DNA of 64,000 nucleotides, taken from positions 558,001 to 622,000 of the forward strand of contig BCKQ01000003.1 in NCBI GenBank assembly GCA_001600695.1, in the 5' to 3' direction. The DNA is from Ascoidea asiatica (taxonomy: Eukaryota > Ascomycota > Saccharomycetes > Ascoideales > Ascoideaceae). Each line of letters opens with the position of its first letter. The stretch's first letter is position 1. Both the position numbers and the translations under genes were made by a program. The notes beneath the pieces are model-generated. The model saw only the letters and a list, made by a program, of their open reading frames with translations. It searched no databases and was not told the origin of the DNA. Shown one piece after another: positions 31,389-42,060 of the stretch.

Positions 31389-33059
31389 TAAACAGTAAAA
31401 GAAGTAAAAGAATTGGAATAAAAAAAGAAATTTATGAATTTAGATTCAAACTTCAATCAAATTTAATTAAATTGATCTTTGATTGATTTAATTTATTCTT
31501 TTAGTGATTAAATCATTTATCAATCAATTGTTCAATTGTTTGATTGATTGATTGATTTGTTATAGGGATACAAATTATTTACGAAATTATTTAAAAAAAA
31601 TATATATTCTTTAATCCTTATAAATATGGAAATTATTTGTGTAGAAAATTTATATTCAATAATAATTTTTTAAGTTAAAACAATGACAAGTTATAAATAA
31701 AAACATAACAATCCAGTTCTCAAAAGTACTTTCATTACTCCAGTATAATATCATTTTTTTTGATAAACAATAAATAAAGGAAGAGAGTAAAGAAATTATC
31801 TATAATTTTCATTATTTATATTTTCAATTCAGTTTCAAATATTCTTCATTATTTTACATTTTATTTTATTTAATTTCTGTTAATAATTCGAACTTGAGTC
31901 TAGGGAAAAAAAAATGGATATATAAAATAACTTCTAAAAAGTTTTTTTTTTCTTTTTTCTTTTCTCTTTTGGTTTCTTGATTTTTATTTATTTCAAAGAA
32001 ATAAAGAAGTAAATTTGTTCCTAAAATCTATTTCGGCTAATTTATCTAAGAGATCAGAGTAATATTGATATTGAATGAAAATTATAAAATTTTTCACTTC
32101 AATCAAATAGTTTGTGGTTACCGAATTTGTTTGGTTTCATACAAATGTTAGAGGCTTTTTGGTGTGGCAAGTGAGGGTCAGAAATTCTTTTTAAAAGAGA
32201 AAGAACTTATTATCGGGAACGGATATTAATCAATGGGAACGGAAATAAAATATGGACACAAAATATATTTTGGGAATAAAACACAAATTCCCGATAATTT
32301 TTTTTTTTCATGAAAGAACTGATTATGTAATTAGAAGGGGTTCAAGAAAAAAAAAAAGTTTGGTAACGTAACAGTGCTGCAGTATACTGTACATACTTTT
32401 TCATTGAATGTTTAGGCTTTCTACAACCGAGTGTTTAGTACTGTTATTGAAAAAGAGAGCCCTAATATTAAAGGCGTTTATTTAAGGCATCTATCTTACT
32501 TTATTGAAAAATTAAACCAAACCTTTTTTTTCAATAAAGGTATAATCATTTTATAAATAACTACCTTATTGTAAAAATAATGTTTTAATAATGTTTGTAA
32601 AAAGTTTTATTTGAATTAAATCATAATTCTAAAAGGAATTTTTTTTGCTTTCCGATGTGAAAATTTAATATACAAGTGATAATATGGAATTTTACCTAAT
32701 TTCTTCAGTTTACAGTCTTTTAAAAGGCTTTAATATACACTAAGATAGGATATATATAATCAAATAGAATTTATGAGCCCAATGTTTCATTTTTTTCATT
32801 ATTACTACAAAATTCATTATTCATTGCTTTTACAAGTATCAATTGATAGATAATATTATAATAAAGATTTTCTGAATCACAAATTTGAATTTCCCTGAAT
32901 AAGTGATATGTTTTGAATATTCTATAAACTCGTAAATAACGCGATTCCTTACCATGTAGTTATCCATAATCAACCGGGGTGACAGCTTTTCATATTCTCT
33001 AGAGCTCTAGTAATAAAAATTTTACACCCCTGAACAAAAAATACCATTTAAGAGGGTCA

Positions 33060-33310
33060 TTGCAAAAAGTATGCCGCCACCCGCAGCTGTTGCTTTGGTT
33101 TAATGAGATGCGTGGGTGTATGTGGGTAGCAGCATACAGGTATATTTGGCATTCCATTCCCAGCAAGGTATCTGCAGCCTTGGCAGATCTCTCGTGCTGC
33201 TGAAATTATGAGCCAATCAAAACTTGTAGATAGCCAAATGCAGCCTGAGGAAGCCTGGGTCCGTTACTAGACTTCCGCTAAACCGCCTATTTTCCCTTTA
33301 TAAAAAGAAC
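33060..33310 (+). promoter_or_regulatory. Promoter-like block for the methyltransferase-like gene
   Basis: A G+C-richer block in an A/T-rich setting with a CCAAT box at 33213-33217 (GCCAATCAAA), and a TATA box TATAAAAA at 33299-33306 about 85 bases later, in the right order for rightward transcription. The next forward-strand gene starts 1.57 kb downstream at 34876, so the transcript would have a very long leader. Confidence 0.5.
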
Positions 33311-34875
33311 ATTTAATGATGAAAAAGTCTTTACCGTTTTAGTTAAGCTTATTAGTTACTCACGTGTACCTTTAACACTGGGCTTATATTTTACATTTTG
33401 ATTACGTTTCCGTGGCGGAATAGACTGTACATTGTTGAGAGATATGCTCTTTGGAGTTTTGAGCGTACTTTGCGAGTTTGGCGTGTTTTTCCTGAATTAT
33501 TGTACATTTTAGGTGCTGTTACCAGGTATTTCTGCAGATTCACCTACTTTTCTCAGCGCTATCTTTTTCATTTTCTTTGTTATTTACTGAGATATTGAGT
33601 TAACTATGAGAAAAAAACAATTTAAAAATTTCCTAAACAAATTCCCAAGAACACCTGTTACTATTTTCTACAACTTCAAAATTACATTCATTGTATTCTA
33701 TTATTTAATCTTTTTTTTTTTCTTAAGTTATTATTTTAAATTGTATTATCCTATTGTATTTAATTCATCATTTCATTGTAAAGTTCCAGAATTCAAAAAC
33801 TAGTCAAAGATAATTGTAATAATAAATGAATTATTCTCATACTTCCGAGAAAATATAATTAAGTCTTAGATCTGTTTCAAAACAAGTATTAAAAATACTA
33901 TCGGTAGCACTCCATTTTATATCAAAAAAAAATAAAGAAAAAACAAGCTAAATTTTGTACAATTTACCGAATCGAGACAATTTAAACAATTTCAAACATA
34001 ATTCATTCCAAAAAAGATATTATTTTAGTATTATTATATTATTTTTTATTTGTTTATTCATTTAATTACTGGAATTAGATTTCATATCATATCATTTTTT
34101 CTTACTCAATTTCAGATTTATCTTAACTGCAGTCCTTGTACAACTTCAAGTAGCTTTTGTGCATTATTTTAGACTGAAAATATTTCAACAATCAAGACTT
34201 AAATTGTAATTATTATTATTATTATTATTATTATCCTACTATTTATCATATTATTTTCATACTATTACTCCTAATCATCATTCCTATTCTTGTATTTTTA
34301 TTATTATCTCTATTATTATCTTTACTATTATTCAAATCACAGGTAATTCCCACATATTTTAATTTTTCTTCAAGTAACTCAAACATCAATTTGAATCAAG
34401 ATTAGTTGTCTTTTTACTTTCTTGCATATCTCTCTCATAAAAAGTCTTACTTCTTAATTAAAACTAAAACAAAATCTAAACTAATTTATTCATTTTCCTT
34501 CAAAATCATAATAATCCTTACTAACGTTATTGCTACCCGTATTTTAGTTTCTTTCTTTAAGATACGTATCAAAATAATTATCCAATTAAATTATCATATC
34601 TTACAATCTCCTTCTTTTTTCTTACTCTTAACTTCTGCTAATACCACTTCTAGAATTAGAATTACAAATAAAATTATCTGTAACTGTAACTGCAATCTCA
34701 ATTGTAATTGTAACTGTAACTATAGTTATACCTAAAACTTATTATTTATTTCTTTATATACTCTTACTCTCCCTTATTTCAATTTTATTTTAAAACCCTT
34801 TTTAAAAATTCCCTTTTTTTATTTCTTTTCTTTTCTTTTCTTTTCTTTTCTCTTTTCTCTTTTCTCCTTTTTTAA
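33311..34875 (+). other. Probable long 5' leader with upstream open frames
   Basis: The sense strand is pyrimidine-rich, ending in a (TTTTC)n run just before the ATG. Upstream ATG frames exist, for example 33606-33803 (65 codons, MRKKQFKNFL...), which would be translated first if the transcript starts near 33330. A TACTAAC at 34519-34525 followed by TTTTAG about 22 bases later resembles an intron 3' end, so a leader intron is possible; I could not fix a donor site. Confidence 0.35.
34815..34868 (+). repeat. (TTTTC)n pyrimidine tract before the start codon
   Basis: A run of TTTTC/TTTTCTC units ends 8 bases before the ATG at 34876. Polypyrimidine tracts of this kind are common in yeast leaders; here it is unusually pure and close to the start. 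Confidence 0.8.
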
Positions 34876-37767
34876 ATGAAAGACCCAACAATGGATTATA
34901 AAAATTTTGCTGCGGCAAATTCCCATTATATGGAATTGATGAAAGAACAACAAAAGCAACAGCAAGAAAAAAGAAGAAAAATTAAAGAACAAAAAGAATT
35001 AGAAAAAAAATTAAAGAAACAGTCAAAGAAAGATGGTAAAAAATCTCATAAATTATTACCTTCTCCTTCAAATGCCCCTTCAACTGGTTCTTCATCTTCA
35101 GGTTCTTCAAATACATCTGCAATTAATAAATTATCTGCAAATAATAATAATATTACTACTAGTCATAATGTCAATAATAACAACAATAATAATATAATTA
35201 ATTCAAATATTCATTCAAATATCAATAATAATAATATTAATAATATTCACGGTAATATCAATACTAATAATAATAACAATAATTATTCAAATGATCATTC
35301 AAATTCTTCTCATATAAATAATCAATCAACTCGTATTCAAAATGAAAGAACTTCTTTATTTTCAAGAAATACTAATCAACCAAATAGAAATAATATCAAT
35401 AATCAAAATCAAAATGATTTTTCAAAATATTCTAATCAATCTAGTTTGCAAAATAAAAATTTTTCAAATCAACAACATTTTCAACAACAATCTCAAGCAC
35501 CTCAACAAGCACTTCCACATCATCATCAACAACAGCAACAACAACAATCATCTTACCAATCTCAACCTCAACCTTCAAATTTAAATAAAGTAGTTAAAAA
35601 TGATTTTAATGATGTTAATAATCCTTTAAACAATAATACTTCAAGTATGAATCCATTTAGTGATGCAAATTCAACTTCAAATATTCATCATTCAAAGCTA
35701 AAATTCTTTCATTTCAATCCAAATTCAAATTTAGATTCTGATAGCTCAACAATTGGTTCAAATTCAACTTCTGGTACAAATTCAAATTTAAGATCTTCTT
35801 CAAAAATTTTAAATCAAAGAAAAAATCAAATTAATTCAAGTAATATGTCTTCAAATAATAATTCCAGTTACTCTCAATCAATTAAAAGATCTGATAGTTC
35901 AAATTCTATTCACAGTACTTTAAATTCCAATAATACTTACCCAACTGATTTATCTTCACTTAAATCAAGTGGGTCTTCTCAAAAAACTAATTTAAATGCA
36001 AATATGAATTTAAATAATTTAAATACTTCAATTAATAGTAAATCTTATAGAAATTCAAGTATTAACTTCAAAAATATTTTACCATTTGGTTTATCTTCCA
36101 ATGGTGTAACTCCACTTTCAAATAATTCTAATAACTCCAAACATTCTTATTCAAATTCAAGTTTATTAGATAGTATTGAACAAGTTGATCCTCAAGTTAA
36201 AATTCCAAATTATGATTTAACTGCAAATTTATCAACTGAATTTTTAAGTGATAATAATAATAAAACTTTAACAAAATATGATTTTTTCTTAAAATATAAT
36301 GAAAACGTATCTCAATTAAATTTAGTTAATAATAATAATTTCTATGATCATTTTTTAAATAATTCTTCAAAAAGATTTGATTTTTTCTTAAATAATTATT
36401 TTACTGTTGAAAATTTTTTCAATATTAATAATGCAAGTAAAAAATATAACTTAAGTTTGAATTTAATTGAGTTATGGTTTATTAATTCTCATAAATTTTT
36501 ATTTAATCATAATATAATTTTAAATCAAAATGCAAGAAATTTAATTAGTCAAAAGATTTTAGAAAATTCAAATAGTAAAAAAAATCAAAATGTTAAACTT
36601 TTACATTTATCAAATGATTTAGATGTTTATTGGTCCTGGCAATTATGTTTAGATGAAGATAAAAATTGTATGGTTTATAATTATAGATTAATTAGTCCAG
36701 GGCATGATTTAAGTGGTAGTTCAAGTGAAAAGAAACCAAAAAATTATTTAATTAATTCTGGTAAATCTTTTGATCTCTTACCATATCAATCAAATTATTT
36801 TGATATTATTTATACAAATGAATTAAATTTTTACTTCAATGATAAGAAATCAATTAGAATTTTAAAAGAACTTTATAGAACATTAAGTAATGGTGGATAT
36901 TTAGAATTATTATTAACAGATTTAACGGTATTAAACTCTCAAAACATCAATAATAGTATTGGTAACTCTAATAATAAAAATGTAAGTGAAGACATTCAAG
37001 AAGAAGATGTGAATGAAAACAAAGATGATCTTAATAAAGATGAAGCTAATAAAGATAATAATAATAACAACAATAAAAATTATACAATTGAAGATTTGAA
37101 ATATTATTGGGATAAATGTCTTAAAAATATTCAAGAGAGTAAACTACCTGAAGAAGTTTCAATAAATGGAAGAAAAGGTAGTGCAAGTTCCATTAGGAAA
37201 GAAGATTTTGATGTTGAGCCATATCCATCATTTCAAATTTTAAATAAATTAGAAGAAGCTGGATTTAAAAATATAAACTATTCAATCATTGGATTACCTA
37301 GATTCAATGTACCAGTTGGTAGAACTAGAAATAATATAAGTAAAGAACAATCTAATAATAGTAATAACAACAATAACGATAATGATGGTTCCAATAATAA
37401 TAATAACAATAATGGAGAAGAAATGAACGAGGAGGATTATGAAGATCCAGCATTAGAAAAAATGATTAATTTGAATAGTTTAATTGAATTTTATTCATCA
37501 TATTGGGAATTTAAATTTTTTCAAAAGTTTGGACAATTTACTAATGAAGATTTTGATAATTATGTTGATTTAAAGAGAATGAAAAATCATAATTCTGGTA
37601 ATAATAATAATAATAGTAATAGCAATGTAAATAATGGAAATAATAATGGCAACAATAATAATAATAATAACAGTAACAATAATAGTAATAATTCATTGAG
37701 TGGAGATTGCTCATTTAATGGTGGATTTAATTATTTTATTGTTGTGAATGCACAAAAAATTCTATGA
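34876..37767 (+). CDS. Methyltransferase-like protein with long low-complexity N-terminus
   Basis: The 963-residue protein begins with a basic helical segment (about residues 18-60, KEQQKQQQEKRRKIKEQKE and a Lys-rich stretch), then about 380 residues of Asn/Ser/Gln-rich sequence. From about residue 540 it reads as a class I SAM-methyltransferase fold: a motif-I position at LLHLSNDLDVYWSWQL (about 575), a motif-II-like MVYNYRLISPG, a FDLLPYQSNYFDIIYTNEL segment (about 632-650) and LKELYRTLSNGGYLEL (about 664-680). The Gly-rich loop expected at motif I is absent, so SAM binding is doubtful. The C-terminal part has YWEFKFFQKFGQFT and ends in FNYFIVVNAQKIL. It resembles fungal UMTA-like proteins in layout; the target is unknown. 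Asn-rich inserts split the domain. Its promoter region is unusually long. Confidence 0.65.
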   Translation: MKDPTMDYKNFAAANSHYMELMKEQQKQQQEKRRKIKEQKELEKKLKKQSKKDGKKSHKLLPSPSNAPSTGSSSSGSSNTSAINKLSANNNNITTSHNVNNNNNNNIINSNIHSNINNNNINNIHGNINTNNNNNNYSNDHSNSSHINNQSTRIQNERTSLFSRNTNQPNRNNINNQNQNDFSKYSNQSSLQNKNFSNQQHFQQQSQAPQQALPHHHQQQQQQQSSYQSQPQPSNLNKVVKNDFNDVNNPLNNNTSSMNPFSDANSTSNIHHSKLKFFHFNPNSNLDSDSSTIGSNSTSGTNSNLRSSSKILNQRKNQINSSNMSSNNNSSYSQSIKRSDSSNSIHSTLNSNNTYPTDLSSLKSSGSSQKTNLNANMNLNNLNTSINSKSYRNSSINFKNILPFGLSSNGVTPLSNNSNNSKHSYSNSSLLDSIEQVDPQVKIPNYDLTANLSTEFLSDNNNKTLTKYDFFLKYNENVSQLNLVNNNNFYDHFLNNSSKRFDFFLNNYFTVENFFNINNASKKYNLSLNLIELWFINSHKFLFNHNIILNQNARNLISQKILENSNSKKNQNVKLLHLSNDLDVYWSWQLCLDEDKNCMVYNYRLISPGHDLSGSSSEKKPKNYLINSGKSFDLLPYQSNYFDIIYTNELNFYFNDKKSIRILKELYRTLSNGGYLELLLTDLTVLNSQNINNSIGNSNNKNVSEDIQEEDVNENKDDLNKDEANKDNNNNNNKNYTIEDLKYYWDKCLKNIQESKLPEEVSINGRKGSASSIRKEDFDVEPYPSFQILNKLEEAGFKNINYSIIGLPRFNVPVGRTRNNISKEQSNNSNNNNNDNDGSNNNNNNNGEEMNEEDYEDPALEKMINLNSLIEFYSSYWEFKFFQKFGQFTNEDFDNYVDLKRMKNHNSGNNNNNSNSNVNNGNNNGNNNNNNNSNNNSNNSLSGDCSFNGGFNYFIVVNAQKIL

Positions 37768-39692
37768 GTTTAATTGAATAACTTTTTATTTTTTGTCAAG
37801 GAACTTTCTGTTTTCTGTTCCTTAGTTTTTTTTATTTATTGATTTGCTTTTAAAAATTTTTTAGATTATCTGAATTTTTTGTTACTTCTTAATAAATCAA
37901 TTATTTAGTCAATTGATTGATTTAATCTCTACTTACGTTTCTACTTTTGTTTCTATTTCTATTTTTACTTATGTTTATGTTTCTGTTTCTGTTATTGATT
38001 TTATTTCATTATCTTCAGTTAGTTTTTCAAAAGAATTCATCAGTTTCATTAGTTTATTTTTATTTAGATTTTACCTTATGAAATTATTTTATCTCAACTT
38101 ATCTTGGATTATCTCATTTTGATTGAGTCAGCTTTTTTTCATGATTTATCATATTTTCAATATTGAGCTATTTCAGTATAAAGACTTTAAATTATGAATT
38201 TTTAAAATTATTTGTTTTTCTTATTTAGTTTTCCAGTTTTCATATTTTCACATTTTTATTTTTTTTAAAAATTACAAATAATACAATTACCAAATTTTTT
38301 TCTGTAAGTATCTCATTTTATCAATGTTCAGTTTCTTGAATATCTTTGAAAAGTATTTTAAAGTAAAAGAACAATAAAAAAAAAAAGGAGTATAGAATTT
38401 AAGGTTTAGGGCGTTTCTAGATTCTGCATTTAGATGTTAATAGTACATAATTACACCTCATTAAACAATGCTTTGAGGGCTCTAAAAACATAGCCCTAGT
38501 GCCTACTTTACAATATTGCAGGACAAACAGCAGCTTCCCGGAGCAATACTTAGTCCTAGATATGGGTGCCCGTTTCATAAGGGAAGCGTGGCGCCGGTGG
38601 CGTACCATAGCTATCCGTGGCGGGCTGTGGCGGGCTGGCTGTGATTGGCGGCGCGTAAGGGCATAACTGATCGCTTCGGTGGTGACAGCTTTCGAGGTGC
38701 GCTGTCGCCGGCGCTGGAGCTGCTGGGAGATAATGCACTAAGCGCCCTCGCTGGGGTTTTGGTCGTGTTCTCGTTGCTGGTTCTGTTGCTTTTGCTGCTT
38801 TTGCTGCTTTTGCTACCCTTTTGCCTCTTCCTTTTTTATTCTCTTTCTGGTTTACCATTGAAATCCACCTGTTTTTTCAGATTCTTTTCATTTTAATTCT
38901 TCATCCTTTTTCGAATAATTCAAACAGTGTGATATTTTATTAATTTATTCCTTTTAATATTATTTCTAATAATATTTTCAATCATCAAATTTTCATTATC
39001 ATTTATCTCCATAATTTGAATATAATTTCTAAAATAGCTTAAGTGAATTTAGCTTTTTTTTATTACTCCTATCGTTTTTTTCTCTCAAAGAATTCAATTT
39101 TTCTTAAAATTTTTGTTTTAATTATAATTGTTCTTATTCTGTTTAATTGTCTTTTTTTCTATTGTCAAATAAGATTAAATCAAATAAAATTAAACTAATC
39201 AATAACAAAAGGGAATCAGGGAATCTAATAAAAGATTTCATTAAAAGAATATTCAATTTTATTCAAATTTTATTCAAATTTTATTCAGGTTTTATTCAAA
39301 TTTTAAATCACTTAACTGTAACATTTTTTAAAATTTTATTCTTTTAAACGAATAATTAATCAATAATTTTATGTAACTTAAGTAAAATTCTATTCAATTT
39401 TTTTCAAATTTAATTTATACTTATTATATTTAACGAATATTAATCCAATTGAAAATTCACCATTTTATTATTACTAAAATTTATTCAATTATATACATAA
39501 CTACTGATATTGATATTCTCTTTTATTCACCTAAATATTTCTTTATTCTTTATTACTTTTTAGAAAATATCAAATAATATATCATCATAATATATTACTA
39601 TATTATACTATAATATAATATTTTATATTAATTTATCTTATTTTCCTATAATAGTATCAAATATTAGTATATTAATATTCTATTTTTTTAAA
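37768..39692. promoter_or_regulatory. Intergenic region, FMS1 promoter
   Basis: About 1.9 kb. The first 600 bases are T-rich. A strongly G+C-richer island at about 38400-38880 contains four copies of GTGGCG (38588-38593, 38597-38602, 38617-38622, 38627-38632) and GATTGGCGG at about 38643-38651, a reversed CCAAT box. From 38880 to the ATG at 39693 the sequence is a T-rich leader, with an 11-base tandem repeat at about 39258-39303. Open frames of 83-100 codons inside the island, on both strands, are Leu- or Ala/Lys-rich reflections of a GCTTTTGCT repeat. Confidence 0.5.
39258..39303 (+). repeat. Tandem repeat, 11-base unit TTCAAATTTTA
   Basis: About four copies of an 11-base unit, with one copy changed to TTCAGGTTTTA, in the leader of FMS1. 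Confidence 0.8.
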
Positions 39693-41357
39693 ATGTCAGA
39701 AAATCAAAAACCTACTGAAATTGATCAAATGAATCAAGATAACCAAAATAATCAAATACCATCAAATCCTCCATTACAACAAGTTTTAAGATCTGTTGTA
39801 ATAATCGGTGCAGGTATAGCTGGTTTAAAAGCTGCGGCAGATTTATATAATAATGGAGTTAAAGATATAATCATTTTAGAAGCAAGAAATAGAATTGGTG
39901 GTAGATTATTGACAATGAGTTCAAATAAACTAATTGACCCAATTACAAAAAAACCATTAACTTATGATTTAGGTGCTTCTTGGTTTCATGAAACTTTACA
40001 AAATCCATTATTTGATGAATATGTTTTAAAAAAAAAAAAAATTAATATTTATTATGATGATTCTTTTATAAAAGTTTTTAATAAAAATGGTTTAATTCCA
40101 ATTAATTGGAAATTACCACAAGTTAAAAATGAAATTGAAAAATTTATTGAAATTGAAAATTTTAATGATATTGATTATGAAGATAAATCTTTATTTAATT
40201 CTTGTATAGATTATTTATATAAACAAAATTCAATTTTATCAAAAGATCAAATTTTACATACTCCAGAATTATTAAGATATTTAGAGTTATGGCATGGTTT
40301 AGATTGGAAAAGATTATCTTCAAAATTTGCAATAATCTCAAGTGAAGGTAGAAATGCTTTTAATTTAAATGGTTATCAAGATATTGTTATAGATATTACA
40401 AATTCATTTCCTTCAAATGAAATTATTCAAACAAATATTATTGTAAAAGAAATTAAAAAATTTGATCAACAAAGAAAAGTTAAAGTTTTAACAAATAATA
40501 ATATAGAAATTATAACTGATCATGTAATTGTTACAATTCCACAATCTTTATTATCTTTACCAAGTAATGAAATTGGTGCAATAAATTTTCAACCTCCTTT
40601 ACCAAATTATATTTCTGGTCCATTATCAAGAATGCATTTTGGTTCTTTAGGTAAAGTATTCATAGAATTTAATTCAATTGATGATATATTTTGGGATAAA
40701 GAAAGTGATAGATTTTTGGTTTTAGCAGATCCTGATAAAACTTTTGTAAATTTTGCAAATCATATTGATCAAATTAATTCTTCCAATCAAAATATTAAAT
40801 TTAATAATGAAAAAAATAATTCAAATTTACCTTTTATAAAAGCTCAAAAACCTGATTATGAAATTGAAGATTATGAATTATATAAAAATAAAGTTCCAAA
40901 ACAATGGGAATATCCAATTCAATTTGTTAATGGTTATTCAACTAAAAAGTCTCCATTTTTATTATGTTTAACACAATCTCCATTAACTGAATTTATTGAA
41001 ACTTCTTCTGTTGAAGTTGTTTGGGAATATTTAAAACCAATGATTTTTAAATTAGCTGAAAATAATCCAAAATATAGTTCAATTGATCAATTACCAAATC
41101 CAACTCAAATTCGTAAAACTTTTTGGTCTCAAGATCCTTTTGCAAGAGGTTCTTATGCTGGTTGTTTTGCTGGTGATGATCCAACTGATCTTGTCATTGG
41201 TTTAACAAGAGGTTTTGGCTCTGTAAGATTTGCTGGAGAACATTCAATTATGGAAGGTGCTGGTTGTGCTCATGGTGCTTGGCTTAGTGGTAAAAGAGAA
41301 GCAAATCATATCCTTAATGAATTAGGTTTACTTACTGACGAAAATATTTATTTATGA
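39693..41357 (+). CDS. FMS1: Polyamine oxidase (Fms1-like flavin amine oxidase)
   Basis: The 554-residue FAD enzyme oxidises spermine to spermidine and 3-aminopropanal, the source of beta-alanine for pantothenate and of the spermidine pool for hypusine in yeast. The FAD-binding signature VVIIGAGIAGLKAAADLY lies at about residues 34-51 and is followed by IILEARNRIGGR. Y-D-L-GASWFH (about residues 90-96) contains the His conserved in yeast Fms1, and the C-terminal FAD contact is SVRFAGEHSIMEGAGCAHGA. No peroxisomal-type C-terminus is present (ends ENIYL). The length is close to S. cerevisiae Fms1 (508) with a modest Asn-rich insert at about residue 365. A lysine-specific demethylase is ruled out by the lack of SWIRM and tower domains. 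Confidence 0.92.
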   Translation: MSENQKPTEIDQMNQDNQNNQIPSNPPLQQVLRSVVIIGAGIAGLKAAADLYNNGVKDIIILEARNRIGGRLLTMSSNKLIDPITKKPLTYDLGASWFHETLQNPLFDEYVLKKKKINIYYDDSFIKVFNKNGLIPINWKLPQVKNEIEKFIEIENFNDIDYEDKSLFNSCIDYLYKQNSILSKDQILHTPELLRYLELWHGLDWKRLSSKFAIISSEGRNAFNLNGYQDIVIDITNSFPSNEIIQTNIIVKEIKKFDQQRKVKVLTNNNIEIITDHVIVTIPQSLLSLPSNEIGAINFQPPLPNYISGPLSRMHFGSLGKVFIEFNSIDDIFWDKESDRFLVLADPDKTFVNFANHIDQINSSNQNIKFNNEKNNSNLPFIKAQKPDYEIEDYELYKNKVPKQWEYPIQFVNGYSTKKSPFLLCLTQSPLTEFIETSSVEVVWEYLKPMIFKLAENNPKYSSIDQLPNPTQIRKTFWSQDPFARGSYAGCFAGDDPTDLVIGLTRGFGSVRFAGEHSIMEGAGCAHGAWLSGKREANHILNELGLLTDENIYL

Positions 41358-42060
41358 TTTAACTTTCATTTAATATTCAATCAAAAATTTGATTATTTCA
41401 TTACTCAATTATTCATTATTCATTACTTTGAGATTTGTATTTATTTTATTATAATTTGTATTTGTTTATTATCACTTTACAAAATTTTTATTTTTGATTT
41501 ATGGTTTTCCCTTTAAAATTGTCCACTTAATTTGTTATTTTTTTTTTCCTTTTATGATTATCTTCCCTTACTCTCTTTTATTTACTTTTTTTAATTTTTG
41601 TTTTAACAGTTGATGAAATCTGTTTTCAGTTTTTTACTAAGTTGTTCCCTTATAGTTTTGTTTGTTTATTTTGTTTCGATCTTTTTATATTTTTTATCCT
41701 TTTTTTTACTATTTGTTGTAAAATTATTTTTGCTTAAAAATTAATAATTATGAAATATATATTCAACATTTTACTGAGAATAATCTATTATACATTATCA
41801 TGTCTATTAAACAAAGAGGAAAAAACTGACGTAATAAAAAAATAAAAAAAATTATGAAATTACAAATAAAACAATATAAAAATGAAATAAAAATAGTATA
41901 ACTGATAGAGAAATGATTAAAAACTTATTATATATAATCTAATTGACCCATCCATTCAAAAAAATAATACAAAAAATGAATTCAAAATCGAAATCAAAAA
42001 ATGAAATTACTGAATTTGGAATATAAAATTTTCTTTGTTAGGAAGATTCTTTTATTATAT
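41358..42060. other. Convergent intergenic region
   Basis: About 700 bases separate the 3' ends of FMS1 and the striatin gene. It is A/T-rich, with T-tracts to about 41730 and A-tracts after it, as expected for two transcripts ending towards each other. No gene seen. Confidence 0.5.

Larger units (their letters stand above)
28651..33059. other. Gene-poor region with G+C-richer islands
   Basis: About 4.4 kb without a convincing gene. A G+C-richer island at about 28850-29280 contains the inverted repeat TGCTACAGTAGCA (29018-29030) and several ACAGTA/TACTGT words, with more at about 28747, 29774, 31211 and 32384. At about 31076-31092 there is a palindromic GTTAACGTTAACGTTAA. Open frames here are short, mostly from chance, and I recognise none. 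The region could hold distal regulatory elements, non-coding RNAs or a centromere; the sequence does not decide. Confidence 0.4.

Noticed and set aside
33398..33803. Forward frames of 65-66 codons
   Set aside because: Better explained as upstream frames in a long leader; no family resemblance.
38556..38896. Overlapping 83- and 100-codon frames on both strands
   Set aside because: Leu-rich on one strand and Lys/Ala-rich on the other, both reflecting a GCTTTTGCT-type repeat in the FMS1 promoter island.
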